A DNA stretch of 64,000 nucleotides, from the NCBI GenBank assembly GCA_963664625.1, contig OY761541.1, forward strand, positions 930,001 to 994,000, read 5' to 3'. Every line of letters starts with the position of its first letter. Positions within the stretch are counted from its first letter, which is position 1. Below are positions 42,988 through 52,059 of the stretch, piece by piece. The notes beneath the pieces were generated by a model that saw only the letters and a list, made by a program, of their open reading frames with translations, searched no databases and had not been told where the DNA came from. Both the position numbers and the translations under genes were made by a program. The stretch is from CBDCFV01 sp963664625 (lineage in GTDB: Bacteria; Chloroflexota; Dehalococcoidia; Lucifugimonadales; UBA3495).

Positions 42988-43767
42988 ATGCAGATTGAAG
43001 GCGGAGTATTCGTTGTGACCGGATCGGCCACCGGGCTGGGTTCGACTGTGGCCCAGCGTCTGGCGGCAAAGGGCGGACGGGTTGTAATCAATTACACGAA
43101 AAGCGAGGCCGAAGCGCAGGCGACGGCGGAGGAGTGCCGAAAGCTTGGCGCGGACGTAATTGTGTGCCAAGCCGACGTCTCGGTGGATGAGGACTGCCGC
43201 CGGATGGCCGCCGATGCGGTCGAACGATGGGGCAGAATCGACGGCTTGGTGAACAACGCCGCCCAGTCCAAGATAGTCCCCCATGCGGACCTGGAAGGGC
43301 TTTCGTCCGACGACTTCATGCGGATTTTCGCGGTCAACGTGGTGGGGCCCTACCAGATGGTGCGGGCGGTAACACCCCACATGCAGAAGCAGGGCAAGGG
43401 CGCCATAGTCAACGTTTCGTCCGTGTCGGGATTCAGCGGCTCGGGCAGTTCCATCGCATACGCAGTCTCCAAGGGCGCCCTTAACATAATGACCTTGTCC
43501 TTGGCGCGCGCGCTGGCGCCGGAGATACGGGTCAACGCCGTATGCCCCGGCGTGATGCAGACCCGGTGGTGGAGGGAAGGCCTTGGAGAGGAGAACTACA
43601 ATGCCTTTATCGAGCGTTACGCCAATTCGACCCCTCTGAAGACGGCAGGCACCACCGAGGCCGTAGCCGATCCCATCATCTGGCTCCTCGAAGGGGCGGA
43701 CCAAGTGACCGGTGAGACCATCATGGTGGACTCGGGGACTCATCTTGGCCCGGCGCCCTCGCGGTAG
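42988..43767 (+). CDS. Short-chain dehydrogenase/reductase
   Basis: A 259-residue classical SDR. Cofactor motif TGSATGLGSTVAQRLAAKGG, NNAA, Ser region NVSSVSG and YAVSK are all present, and it ends TGETIMVDSGTHLG. It begins 82 bp from the divergent luciferase-like gene and is followed after 26 bp by another luciferase-like gene, with which it is probably cotranscribed. The pairing suggests oxidation of the alcohol formed by the oxygenase. Confidence 0.93.
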   Translation: MQIEGGVFVVTGSATGLGSTVAQRLAAKGGRVVINYTKSEAEAQATAEECRKLGADVIVCQADVSVDEDCRRMAADAVERWGRIDGLVNNAAQSKIVPHADLEGLSSDDFMRIFAVNVVGPYQMVRAVTPHMQKQGKGAIVNVSSVSGFSGSGSSIAYAVSKGALNIMTLSLARALAPEIRVNAVCPGVMQTRWWREGLGEENYNAFIERYANSTPLKTAGTTEAVADPIIWLLEGADQVTGETIMVDSGTHLGPAPSR

Positions 43768-43793
43768 CCCAATCACCAACAGGGAGCATACAA

Positions 43794-44798
43794 ATGCCCC
43801 AGCAATTCACAGCCAAGTTCGGGCTGAGCCTTTCGACCCGAGCCGTTCTGTTCGACTGGGCTACGATGGACGACATAGTAGACGCAGCCTGCGTGGCCGA
43901 GCAGTCGGGCTGTTTCGACAGTGTCTGGGTGGGCGACAACCTCCTGTCCAAGCCAAGGGTAGAGGCCATCGTTACCCTGTCGGCGATCGCCGCCCGGACC
44001 GAGCGGGTGAAGCTGGGGACGATTTGCTTGGCCAGTTTCCCTTTGCGCGACCCGGTGTTGCTGGCAGTGCAATGGGCCAGCCTGGACGTTCTTTCCCGAG
44101 GCCGCACTATCCTGTCGGTGTGCAACGGCGGTTCGGCCTACGATGGGCCACAATTCGCCAACGAGTTGAAGAACATGGGCATCGAGTCGAGGGAGAGGGT
44201 CGGGCGTGTAGTTGAGGGCATAAAGGTCCTGCGGCGATTGTGGTCCGAGGACAACGTTACCCACCACGGGAAATATTACCAACTCTCCGATGTGGAGTTG
44301 CTCCCCAAGCCGGTGCAGCAACCCATGCCCATCCTGATAGCTGCCAACCCCAAACCGGAGCAGGCCGACGAAGCCACGGTGGACCGTATATTGAAGCGCG
44401 TGGCAAGGCACGGAGACGGCTGGCAGACGGACGCGACCCCTGTAGACGTGTTTGCCGACCGGTTCAACCGGATAAAGGCTTACGCGGCTGAGCGGGGCCG
44501 CGATCCTTCAAAGCTGGACTCGTGCCTGCACCTGATGGTCAACATAAATGAGGACCGGGACAAAGCGTTCAAAGAGGCCGAGACGTTCCTGGCATCCTAC
44601 TACGGCGTTGGATCAGTTTCCCGTGAGAGGGCCAATCTCTGGCTGGCTTACGGCCCGCCGGATGCGGTGATCGAGAAGATTCAAGCGTACATCGACGCGG
44701 GATGCACCACGCCGGTGTTGCGTTTCGTGGCGCCCGATTTATCCGGGCAACTCAGGCGGTGCGTAGAGGAAGTGTTGCCGGCCTTCAGGACTGGCTGA
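43794..44798 (+). CDS. Luciferase-like flavin-dependent oxidoreductase
   Basis: A 334-residue luciferase-like enzyme with STRAVLFDWATMDDIVDAAC, DSVWVGDNLLSKPRVEAIVT, RVKLGTICLASFPLRDPVLL and the VLRRLWSEDNVTHHGKYYQL motif common in F420- or FMN-dependent members. It lies 26 bp after an SDR gene, with an AGGGAGC ribosome-binding site. The substrate is unknown; a two-step oxidation with the SDR is inferred. Confidence 0.92.
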   Translation: MPQQFTAKFGLSLSTRAVLFDWATMDDIVDAACVAEQSGCFDSVWVGDNLLSKPRVEAIVTLSAIAARTERVKLGTICLASFPLRDPVLLAVQWASLDVLSRGRTILSVCNGGSAYDGPQFANELKNMGIESRERVGRVVEGIKVLRRLWSEDNVTHHGKYYQLSDVELLPKPVQQPMPILIAANPKPEQADEATVDRILKRVARHGDGWQTDATPVDVFADRFNRIKAYAAERGRDPSKLDSCLHLMVNINEDRDKAFKEAETFLASYYGVGSVSRERANLWLAYGPPDAVIEKIQAYIDAGCTTPVLRFVAPDLSGQLRRCVEEVLPAFRTG

Positions 44799-44818
44799 CG
44801 TAGCCGTCGTCCCCTATC

Positions 44819-45805
44819 TCAGGTGTGCAACTCGATAACGTCGCCGTCGGCCAGAACGTAGTCGCGGCCTACCCGTTGCCCGTCGTGCTTGCCTGAACCC
44901 CAGAGAAGGGCGTACTTGAACTTGCGGGTCCAGTCCTTGTGCACCGAGACTGCGGCATCCTCAACCCGGCTTCCGGTAGTGAGAATCTGGGGCGCGTCGT
45001 AGTCCGGTTGAGTTCCCCGTGCCTTCAGGTAGACTCGAACCGTGCCCAGAGAATTGAATATGGCCTCTCCCAGTTCGGTAAGCCCTTCCTCTGCTAATGC
45101 GGAAACCATCTTCATGGGGAACCGTTCACCATACACCTCTTCCAATAGTTCGAAGGCCACGTCGGCATCCGCCTCGTCACCCTTGGCTCCCACCAGCAGG
45201 CAAGGTTTTTGAATCAGTGAAGAGTCGGGGTCGGCCTGCTCATCCAGTCTTAGTAGACGGTACCCGGAGCTTTCGAGTATCTCCAACACCTCTTCGGCGT
45301 CGGTCAAGGGGTCGACGGACAGGTCGACGACTATCACTAGAAGGCCGGTATTTCTCAGGAGGCTGAGGAGTTGATTTTGAACGTCGGGATCGTTGATGGC
45401 CGGGGTGTCGACCAATTGGATACCCACGTTCTGGAATGGCAGCATTCCCGGCATTGGGATGCGAGTAGTGTATGGATAGGCCGCTACCTTGGCCGGAGCG
45501 CCGGTGAGGGTTGCCAATAGCTGGGACTTGCCGGCGTTGCAGCGGCCAATCAGCACCGCTTGGCCCGCTCCCTCCCTCCGTATGGCGTAAGGAGACGGTT
45601 TGCCGCCGCTACGTTTGGGGCTTTCCAGCTCCTCCAATGCCTTGGCGACTTTGGCGCGCAGGTCGGCGCGGAGATGGTCCGTCCCTTTGTGCTTGGGAGT
45701 CGCCGCCAGCATCTGCTGAAGCGCGGCCGCTTTGTCGGCCAGAGTCTTGGCCCCGCGGTACTTCTCTTCGGCGATGTAATACTGAGGCGGTAGATTGGCA
45801 GGCAC
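44819..45805 (-). CDS. OBG/DRG-type GTPase with C-terminal TGS domain
   Basis: A 328-residue GTPase. The N-terminus is a helical region (PQYYIAEEKYRGAKTLADKA). The P-loop GRCNAGKSQLLATLTG is near residue 85, switch II is VDTPAI (DxxG replaced by DTPA), and the specificity loop is LVGAKGDE. The C-terminal TGS domain has TRKFKYALLWGSGKHDGQRV and ends ADGDVIELHT. DRG-like GTPases act on ribosomes or translation. GTG at 45805 has GGAGAAGCAAAG before it. The P-loop variant is worth noting. Confidence 0.85.
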   Translation of the reverse strand: MPANLPPQYYIAEEKYRGAKTLADKAAALQQMLAATPKHKGTDHLRADLRAKVAKALEELESPKRSGGKPSPYAIRREGAGQAVLIGRCNAGKSQLLATLTGAPAKVAAYPYTTRIPMPGMLPFQNVGIQLVDTPAINDPDVQNQLLSLLRNTGLLVIVVDLSVDPLTDAEEVLEILESSGYRLLRLDEQADPDSSLIQKPCLLVGAKGDEADADVAFELLEEVYGERFPMKMVSALAEEGLTELGEAIFNSLGTVRVYLKARGTQPDYDAPQILTTGSRVEDAAVSVHKDWTRKFKYALLWGSGKHDGQRVGRDYVLADGDVIELHT

Positions 45806-45877
45806 CTTTGCTTCTCCTACGTTACCGGAATTAAGCGCAGGTGGACAGGGGCAATATAGCAACCAAGCCGAGGAGAG

Positions 45878-46282
45878 TCAAACCCGGCGAAGATGACCGT
45901 CGCCGTTGGCCATACGGCGAACCAGCCATTCAACGTAGTCTTTGCGAGTGATGCCGAGACGTCGAGCCTCGGATGTGATAACGGCGAGGATGTCGGCATC
46001 CAAGACCATGTTGACCCGGACTTTACGGTTGCATGGCGACTCCCGGATCAAGAGTATCGAAGTCAAGGTGCTGCCTGGCGGCACGTCCACATCTTCCAAC
46101 GCGCTTGGGGCAATCAGTTCCTCCCCGTCCTGCGCCGCTTCAATCGCGTAGTCGCGCAGGGAATCCTCTGCATGAACCAAGGCTTCGTCCACCGTAGCCC
46201 CCATGGCGCATATACCCGGCAGGTCCGGGAAGACAACGCCGTATGCCCCTGCTTCTCCGTCAATCAGAGCCGGATATCTCAT
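45878..46282 (-). CDS. hicB: HicB-family antitoxin
   Basis: A 134-residue HicB antitoxin. The N-terminal HicB fold reads MRYPALIDGEAGAYGVVFPDLPGICA, with the helix TVDEALVHAEDSLRDY. The C-terminal part (RKVRVNMVLDADILAVITSE) is a ribbon-helix-helix DNA-binding region that should repress the operon. The start at 46282 overlaps the HicA stop by one base (TAATG); a start at 46297 is an alternative. It neutralises the HicA toxin made by the gene just upstream. Confidence 0.88.
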   Translation of the reverse strand: MRYPALIDGEAGAYGVVFPDLPGICAMGATVDEALVHAEDSLRDYAIEAAQDGEELIAPSALEDVDVPPGSTLTSILLIRESPCNRKVRVNMVLDADILAVITSEARRLGITRKDYVEWLVRRMANGDGHLRRV

Positions 46283-46473
46283 TACTGATACTCCCATCCA
46301 GCTTTATTGGCAATGGAACGGGCGACGCCAATGGTAACCGTTCTATGGCGGGGCACTTCGATGCGGCCAGGTTTGCTATCGTGACGGTAGATATCGTGGT
46401 TACGGCCGTGCCGGGTAAGATACCAGCCTTCCCTCTCCAGCCTCTGTATGATTCGGCGTGTCCGCGTTTCCAT
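46282..46473 (-). CDS. hicA: HicA-family mRNA interferase toxin
   Basis: A 63-residue HicA toxin with a double-stranded-RNA-binding-like fold. It has RRIIQRLEREGWYLTRHGRN and the catalytic His segment RIEVPRHRTVTIGVARSIA, ending KAGWEYQ. HicA cleaves mRNA and tmRNA during stress until blocked by HicB, whose gene follows with a one-base overlap. Length is normal for the family. The pair lies between a GTPase gene and a CoA-transferase gene. Confidence 0.9.
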   Translation of the reverse strand: METRTRRIIQRLEREGWYLTRHGRNHDIYRHDSKPGRIEVPRHRTVTIGVARSIANKAGWEYQ

Positions 46474-46717
46474 CGCGTGCTACCTTGTAGCACTCATAAC
46501 ATGCTGTTGGCAAGCACCTATTCTGGTGATTGTTGAACGGTGCAGGGATATTGAACCTGACAACGCTGTTTGCGTTCGTCCTTGATTGACACTCCACACA
46601 GCTAACCATACACTGCCTCTGACACGCTCCCTTTGGGATATGCGCTTAGCTGAGGCTGACACAGGGACGGCACTGAGGCCTCAAAACATTGGGGGCAAAG
46701 CGTGGGAGACAAGCATA

Positions 46718-47416
46718 GTGAAAAACAAGATATATCAGACCTTCGATGAGGCGGTGGCGGACGTTCCCGACGGCGTCACCATCATGTTTCCCGGCTTCGG
46801 CGGTATCGGCGCCCCGCAGAACCTGATGGCCGCCCTGCACCGGCTCGGCTCCAAGGAGCTGACAGGCATATCCAACGGGCACGGCGGCACCGACGGACGG
46901 GTGGATGTGGGCACGCTGATAGAGGCGGGTCAGATGAGAAAAATGGTCTGCGCTTTCACCGCGCCCACTCATCCGTCCCAACCAACTCCCTTCGCCAAGC
47001 TCTATGCGGAAGACAAGATCGAGGCGGAATTGGTCCCCCAAGGCACCCTGGCCGAGCGGATTCGTTGCGCCGGAGCCGGCATCGGTGGCTTTTACACCCC
47101 CACCAGCGTGGGTACTGAACTGGCAGAAGGCAAAGAGCATCGGGTCATCAATGGCAGGACTTACGTGCTGGAATATCCCATGCCAGCGGACTTCGCTTTC
47201 ATCCGGGCGTGGAAAGCGGACAAGCTGGGCAACCTCCAATTCCGCTTGTCGCAGCGAAACTTCAACCCTATCATGGCCATGGCCGCAACCATCACCATCG
47301 TGGAGGTTGAAACGGATATTCTTGAGCCGGGGGAGTTGGACCCGGACCAGATTCACACGCCCGGAATCTACGTGGACCGGATGGTGACGATACCGGCAGA
47401 CGGTATCTGGGCATAA
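46718..47416 (+). CDS. CoA-transferase family I, alpha subunit-like (no beta subunit adjacent)
   Basis: A 232-residue 3-oxoacid CoA-transferase A-type subunit: IYQTFDEAVADVPDGVTIMF, then GFGGIGAPQNLMAALH, CAFTAPTHPSQPTPFAKLYA, GAGIGGFYTPTSVGT, FAFIRAWKADKLGNLQFRLS. The matching B subunit, which carries the catalytic Glu, is not next to it. GTG at 46718 is preferred because the homologous start VKNKIYQTFDEAV falls there; a longer frame opens at 46586. The protein may pair with a distant subunit or act in another way. Confidence 0.85.
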   Translation: MKNKIYQTFDEAVADVPDGVTIMFPGFGGIGAPQNLMAALHRLGSKELTGISNGHGGTDGRVDVGTLIEAGQMRKMVCAFTAPTHPSQPTPFAKLYAEDKIEAELVPQGTLAERIRCAGAGIGGFYTPTSVGTELAEGKEHRVINGRTYVLEYPMPADFAFIRAWKADKLGNLQFRLSQRNFNPIMAMAATITIVEVETDILEPGELDPDQIHTPGIYVDRMVTIPADGIWA

Positions 47417-47514
47417 CCTGTCGCTAACGCTACTCTGTTATTCTGACAGTGCGGACCCAGACCGAACCAATTCAGGGCGACTTCGACCTAATCGATACAG
47501 GAGGGCAGCGTCAC

Positions 47515-48387
47515 ATGACAACCGTAGGCTCTGGCGACTACACGTATACCTTGGTGGAAGACTGGGCCAAACTGCCTCCGGGCGAGACCTTTGCCATGGT
47601 CAGCGCAATCGCAACCGATTCGCAGGACCGTGTCTATGCTTTCCAGCGCAAAGACCCCCCAGTGCTCATTTTTGACCGCGACGGTAATTTACAGGACTCC
47701 TGGGGTAACGGCTCTTTCGTTTTCGCCCACGGCTTCTATATTGAGGATGACATAGTCTACGTTACCGACCGCGACTCGTCGGTGTGCTTGGTATACACCC
47801 TGGACGGCAAGCCGATACAGATGCTGGGCCGTCACGGCCGCCACTCTGACACTGGCTGCGAAAACCCGGGTGACCTGGTGCCAAGAGCAGCGGGGCCGTT
47901 CAACTATCCCGCCGAATTGGTGCCTTCTCCGTCAGGAGACCTCTACGTGGCGGACGGCTACAGAAACTCCAGGGTGCACCGCTTCACTGGCGAGGGCGAC
48001 CTTATCCAGTCCTGGGGGGAGCCGGGCAAGTCCGCCGCCAACGAGTTCCATCTGCCCCACAGCCTGATCATCGATGGCGACAGGATCATCGTTTGCGACC
48101 GTGAAAACCACCGCATCCAGATTTTCACGCTGGACGGTGAATTCGTGGAATTCTGGAATGACATCCAGCGGCCCATGGACATCTCCCGTGACCCGGACGG
48201 CAATTTCCTGGTAAGCGAGGGTTCCGTGGGCGACGCTTCATCGAGGATAAGCCTGCTGGACAAGTCGGGCGGAGTGCTGGCGCGGTTCGACTGCCGAGGC
48301 TCCGGCCACGGAAGCTGGATCGACGCCCACGGCGACATCTACTTGGCCGGTGTTCCCGATGCCATTGATAAGTATGTAAGGCAGTGA
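47515..48387 (+). CDS. NHL-repeat (peptidyl-alpha-amidating lyase-like) beta-propeller protein
   Basis: A 290-residue beta-propeller with NHL-type blades: SAIATDSQDRVYAFQRKDPP, VLIFDRDGNLQDSWGNGSF, VYVTDRDSSVCLVYTLDGKP, LYVADGYRNSRVHRFTGEGD and IIVCDRENHRIQIFTLDGEF. The blade order resembles peptidylglycine alpha-amidating lyases and SMP-30/gluconolaconase-like proteins. No secretion signal is found from the ATG at 47515, which has GGAGGGC upstream. The activity is unknown. Confidence 0.82.
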   Translation: MTTVGSGDYTYTLVEDWAKLPPGETFAMVSAIATDSQDRVYAFQRKDPPVLIFDRDGNLQDSWGNGSFVFAHGFYIEDDIVYVTDRDSSVCLVYTLDGKPIQMLGRHGRHSDTGCENPGDLVPRAAGPFNYPAELVPSPSGDLYVADGYRNSRVHRFTGEGDLIQSWGEPGKSAANEFHLPHSLIIDGDRIIVCDRENHRIQIFTLDGEFVEFWNDIQRPMDISRDPDGNFLVSEGSVGDASSRISLLDKSGGVLARFDCRGSGHGSWIDAHGDIYLAGVPDAIDKYVRQ

Positions 48388-48436
48388 CACATGCCGGGGG
48401 CGTGGGGGCAGCGCAAATCGTGGCGGTAAGTGCGGG

Positions 48437-48513
48437 CGGGAGCCATGCTCTCACTCGTTGCAACTGTGTTGATGGTCCAATTTCACATAACCAGCGCGTG
48501 TTGGGAATACCCT
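48437..48513 (+). repeat. 77-bp dispersed repeat, copy B (possible small membrane peptide)
   Basis: Matches the reverse complement of 30423-30499 with three differences in the 78-bp core. A GTG-started frame of 37 codons, just after an in-frame stop, reads AGAMLSLVATVLMVQFHITS then ACWEYP. Two of the three changes are conservative or silent at the protein level, which is compatible with coding but does not prove it. Confidence 0.75.
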
Positions 48514-48650
48514 AGCCTCAAGCAGGTGGACAGTGAAAATCTCGATTGACTATAATGATGCGTGGCAACGCTGAGGTCGGTCCGCTGCCTCTACGGGTCT
48601 TTTCCGAGTTTCTCTTGGAGGCCAATACTGACCTGACGCGATGCCTTGGA

Positions 48651-48741
48651 GGAGAGGTGCCGGAGTGGACGAACGGGCGCGACTGGAAATCGCGTAGAGG
48701 CCACCAGCTTCTCGCGGGTTCGAATCCCGCCCTCTCCGCCA
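48651..48741 (+). tRNA. tRNA-Ser (anticodon GGA)
   Basis: A class II tRNA. The acceptor stem is GGAGAGG/CCTCTCC with discriminator G and encoded CCA (48739-48741). The anticodon stem CGCGA/TCGCG encloses loop CTGGAAA, with anticodon GGA at 48685-48687. A long variable arm (around 48694-48714) and T-arm GCGGG-TTCGAAT-CCCGC follow. It reads UCC and UCU codons. Confidence 0.95.
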
Positions 48742-48823
48742 TTTCAAAGTTCTTATAGTCTTCAACCCCCGCATATCCCTCTTTCTTGGCCGAGCCATTG
48801 AGACAGCAATACGGCGTTGAGGC

Positions 48824-50026
48824 TCAGTGCCTCCTGCCAGCGCGAGGATGGGGAACAGCCGCCATTTCCTCGGGTGTTAGACTGGAGAACCGTTGCGGGC
48901 GATAGGGCCCCAACACTGCGTCTGCCAACGTCCCATCGCAGATTTCCTGCGCGGCCAACTGGCTCAACGCCGGAGCGAGGGTAACGCCGCTGTGGGTAAG
49001 GGCTACATACAGGTTGGGCGCCTCGGAGGCAAACCCCATCACCGGATAGCCGTCCAAGGGCATGGGACGCCAGCCCACCGGCACCGTAACGGCCCGTGCG
49101 CCAGTGAGACCCGGCAGATAGCGGCAGGCCCGGGCCAGCAGGTCATCGGCGTGGGCTTGGGTGTCGTCTTCGGCCAAGCTTTCCTGGTCGCCTTCCCCGA
49201 TCATCAGGCGACCGTCGGCGCACTGCCGTATATGAATCTCCCGACGCCCGTCGCCCAAGGCTGGCGCGTACACCACCGGCACGTTGCGCAGCAGGGGCGG
49301 CATTGGGTCCGTCCGTATCACCACACCGGGACTTTCCGCTTGGGGCACGTTGACGCCGGCCAAAGCCGCCAAGCGGGTCGTTGCGGTGCCCGCAGCCATC
49401 ACCACTGCGTCCACGTTCAAGAAGCCGGAGGCGGTTGCCAGCCTGTGGACCCGGCCTTGGTCATCCTGTTCGAATCCCTGGACTTCCGTATCGGCATGAA
49501 TCTCGCAACCCATTTCCCGAAGGCGGCGCAGGCAGGCGTCGACCACCATTTGCGGCTCCACCTGGCCCTCGTTGGGGCTGTATTCGGCGGCGGCCACCGG
49601 ACCAATATCCAGTGCGGGTTCCAAGCGCTTCAGTTCGTCGGCGTCGATCAAGCGGGTCGGGTAGCCCCAAGACTGGAGTTGCCGCACCCGCGCCGCCAGT
49701 CCCTCGGCGGCAACCGGGTCGGATTCCCACGAAACCTTGCCTCCCCAGCGGAGTCCGACGCTGTCCGGGTCTCCGCCATCGCCGATGCCGGCGGCGAAAC
49801 GGGACCACATCTCCAAGGACCGACGGTTCAGATTGTGATAACCTATGGGTTCTTTGGCCCCGGCGTTGATCCAAGCAAAACTGTGGCTCGAGGCGCCGTG
49901 ACCGGGTTGGTCCCGGTCGATAAGGGCAACGTAGACGCCCCGCCGGGCCAACCGCCAAGCAATGGCTGCGCCCATAATGCCGGCGCCAATGACGGCTACG
50001 TCTTGGGGCTTCTTGGCAACGACCAT
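48824..50026 (-). CDS. FAD-dependent amino acid/glycine oxidase-type oxidoreductase (DAO family)
   Basis: A 400-residue DAO-family flavoenzyme. The FAD motif is VIGAGIMGAAIAWRLARRGV, then ALIDRDQPGHGASSHSFAWI, and the C-terminus carries GWRPMPLDGYPVMGFAS and YVALTHSGVTLAP. Members oxidise amino acids, sarcosine or dimethylglycine. The region CGLRWGGKVSWESDP is typical of glycine/sarcosine-oxidase-like enzymes. Divergent from the GlcG-like gene at 50151. Confidence 0.9.
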   Translation of the reverse strand: MVVAKKPQDVAVIGAGIMGAAIAWRLARRGVYVALIDRDQPGHGASSHSFAWINAGAKEPIGYHNLNRRSLEMWSRFAAGIGDGGDPDSVGLRWGGKVSWESDPVAAEGLAARVRQLQSWGYPTRLIDADELKRLEPALDIGPVAAAEYSPNEGQVEPQMVVDACLRRLREMGCEIHADTEVQGFEQDDQGRVHRLATASGFLNVDAVVMAAGTATTRLAALAGVNVPQAESPGVVIRTDPMPPLLRNVPVVYAPALGDGRREIHIRQCADGRLMIGEGDQESLAEDDTQAHADDLLARACRYLPGLTGARAVTVPVGWRPMPLDGYPVMGFASEAPNLYVALTHSGVTLAPALSQLAAQEICDGTLADAVLGPYRPQRFSSLTPEEMAAVPHPRAGRRH

Positions 50027-50150
50027 CGGTTGCGTCTCCTTCCATCACGGATTTCGTGTGGATGATAGTGACCGGCAGCAGCTTGGTCAATCCAGGGAAG
50101 CTGCCTCTTACCTGTACCCTCGACCTTATCTTAATTTCGAGGTATTGAAC

Positions 50151-50609
50151 ATGCACACCAAGCGAGTCCTGAGCCAGGAACAGTGCCAAGCAGCCATAGC
50201 CGCCGTGACCGCCGAATTCAAGAAGATGTACGGCTCCCAGCGGTGGACTATGGCTATAGTGGACGACGCCGGGAACCTGATGGCCTTCACCCGCTCGGAT
50301 GGCGCCGGCCCCATGCTGGGCCGGAACTGCATCAAAAAAGCCTACACATCGGCCATGACCGGCTCCAGCACCAAGGTTTTCGGGGAACTGCGTCCCGGCG
50401 AAACCGACTTCGCCGCAAATTTGAAGGAACACGATTGGCAGCTATCTGAGTATGGCGACCCGATGCTGATGGTGATCTCCGGCGGAATATGCGTACGCGA
50501 CCCCGTCGACAACGCCATCTTGGGAGGCATTGGAGTCTCCGGCCTGCCCTACGGCCCCGGCGACCACGACATGGCATTGGTGGCCCTGAAGGCTATGGGC
50601 ATCGGCTGA
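50151..50609 (+). CDS. GlcG/HbpS-family heme-binding protein
   Basis: A 152-residue DUF336 protein: VLSQEQCQAAIAAVTAEFKK, RWTMAIVDDAGNLMAFTRSD, NCIKKAYTSAMTGSSTKVFG, and a C-terminal glycine-rich ILGGIGVSGLPYGPGDHDMA. HbpS binds heme in Streptomyces; other family members bind flavin or act in glycolate metabolism. No signal peptide is present, so it is cytoplasmic. The ATG at 50151 matches the family start. Confidence 0.88.
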   Translation: MHTKRVLSQEQCQAAIAAVTAEFKKMYGSQRWTMAIVDDAGNLMAFTRSDGAGPMLGRNCIKKAYTSAMTGSSTKVFGELRPGETDFAANLKEHDWQLSEYGDPMLMVISGGICVRDPVDNAILGGIGVSGLPYGPGDHDMALVALKAMGIG

Positions 50610-50683
50610 TCGCCCCTCTCAAGCCTATCGCCGCACCCAACCGGCCATTCCTGCCCGCCTCACGTCACGGCCGCGTTCACTTC

Positions 50684-50730
50684 GTCATTCCCGCCTTTTC
50701 CTTGTCATTCCCGCGCAGGCGGGAATCCAC
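50684..50730. repeat. ATTCCCGC-GCGGGAAT palindromic repeat
   Basis: A full palindrome ATTCCCGC-GCAG-GCGGGAAT (50707-50726), preceded by a half copy (TCATTCCCGCC) at 50684. Related units occur at 52329, 58473 and 63523. This is a common REP-like family in high-GC bacteria. Confidence 0.7.
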
Positions 50731-50757
50731 GGACCATGGCTGCATTGGAATGGGACA

Positions 50758-52059
50758 TTATCGGGATCGGTATCCGGTCGGTCTGCGAGTGGCGGAAGCT
50801 CTTCTGTCCAACGGGAGAGAGGTTGGCTTTTTGGCCAGCAGAAACAGCACGCCGCTCATCATTCCCAACGTTCCGATTATGAGGAACGCAATGGTGTAGC
50901 TTCCGGTCGCGTCGAACAGGAACGCTGCGAAGAGCGGGGCCGCCAGCATGAACGCGTACATGGGGGCGCTGGAAATGCCCATAATGGTGGCAAAAGCGTA
51001 TTTACCGAAGTAGTCGCCGCGTATCGCCGTGGTAAGCGGATTCCGCCCGCCAAATCCTGCGCCGAATACCACGGCAAATAGCATGGCCATCGGGAAGCTA
51101 TGGACGAATACGGATATGAGAAAGCCTGCCGCCTGGATAAAACCGAAGATGGATATGGCTATGTTCTTTGGCATCTTGTCCCCCATGTACCCGCCGATCA
51201 ACTGGAAAATCGCGGCCACTCCCATGACCACCGAAAACACGTATGCCGCCGCTTGCAGGGACAGGCCTTGGTCGGTCAACATTGGTACAAGATGCACCGT
51301 CAATGTGGCAAATAGTATCGTCGAAAGCGCTTGGCCAAAGGTAATCAGCCAGAACGCCCGGGTCCGTATCGCTTGGCGCGCGGTGAATTCCAGTTGGTCT
51401 GAAGCCGCTGCCCTTGAGGCGGGTCTGGACTGGTCTCGGGGTGGACGGGACGGTGGGTCTCCATCGGGAAGCAGGCCATAGTTTTCCGGCCATTCCCGGA
51501 TCAACCGGGATATCGGCCACGCCAGCGCCAGGAACACCACCCCAATCCATTGGGCGGTGACGCTCCAGCCATAGTTGCCCGGTGTTACTGCCCACGCCAG
51601 AATCGGCACCAGCACCAGCCCGCCCAACGGCGAACCCTCAGACGCCAAGGCCATGGCCATACCGCGTTTCCTTACGAACCAGCGGTTCACTACCGCCATG
51701 CAGGGGGACCATGTACCCGCCGCCGTGCCTAGCATGATCATGCCGTAGGACAGGTAAAATATGAAAATGCTGTCTGTACGGCTGAACAGTATGAAGCCCA
51801 ACCCGGTAATCACGAAACCGATGAGGATCATCCGGCGGGGGCCCAGACGGTCGATCAAATACCCCACCAACGGGCCTATGATGCTTCCCTCGAGCTGGGC
51901 CATGGAAAACGCGCCGGTCAATTGGGCGCGGCTCCACCCGAACTCCAACTCCAGGGCCTTGATCCACACCCCGACGCCGCTCCATACCGGGCCGCTCGAC
52001 AGGGCGTTGATAAGCATAGCCAAGCTCACTATCTTCCACCCGTAGAACAACGTTCTCAT
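50758..52059 (-). CDS. MFS transporter (about 12 helices)
   Basis: A 433-residue major facilitator transporter. It has the N-half loop motif DRLGPRRMILIGFV, KRGMAMALASEGSPLGGLVL, and GDKMPKNIAISIFGF with a similar arginine/lysine loop in the second half. It resembles monocarboxylate/oxalate-type MFS permeases. The start at 52059 (MRTLFYGWKIVS) is the family start. The frame stays open to 52320 and adds a hydrophobic stretch (LTTAALLILSSGFLLIT), but no supporting ribosome-binding site is seen. Confidence 0.9.
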   Translation of the reverse strand: MRTLFYGWKIVSLAMLINALSSGPVWSGVGVWIKALELEFGWSRAQLTGAFSMAQLEGSIIGPLVGYLIDRLGPRRMILIGFVITGLGFILFSRTDSIFIFYLSYGMIMLGTAAGTWSPCMAVVNRWFVRKRGMAMALASEGSPLGGLVLVPILAWAVTPGNYGWSVTAQWIGVVFLALAWPISRLIREWPENYGLLPDGDPPSRPPRDQSRPASRAAASDQLEFTARQAIRTRAFWLITFGQALSTILFATLTVHLVPMLTDQGLSLQAAAYVFSVVMGVAAIFQLIGGYMGDKMPKNIAISIFGFIQAAGFLISVFVHSFPMAMLFAVVFGAGFGGRNPLTTAIRGDYFGKYAFATIMGISSAPMYAFMLAAPLFAAFLFDATGSYTIAFLIIGTLGMMSGVLFLLAKKPTSLPLDRRASATRRPTGYRSR

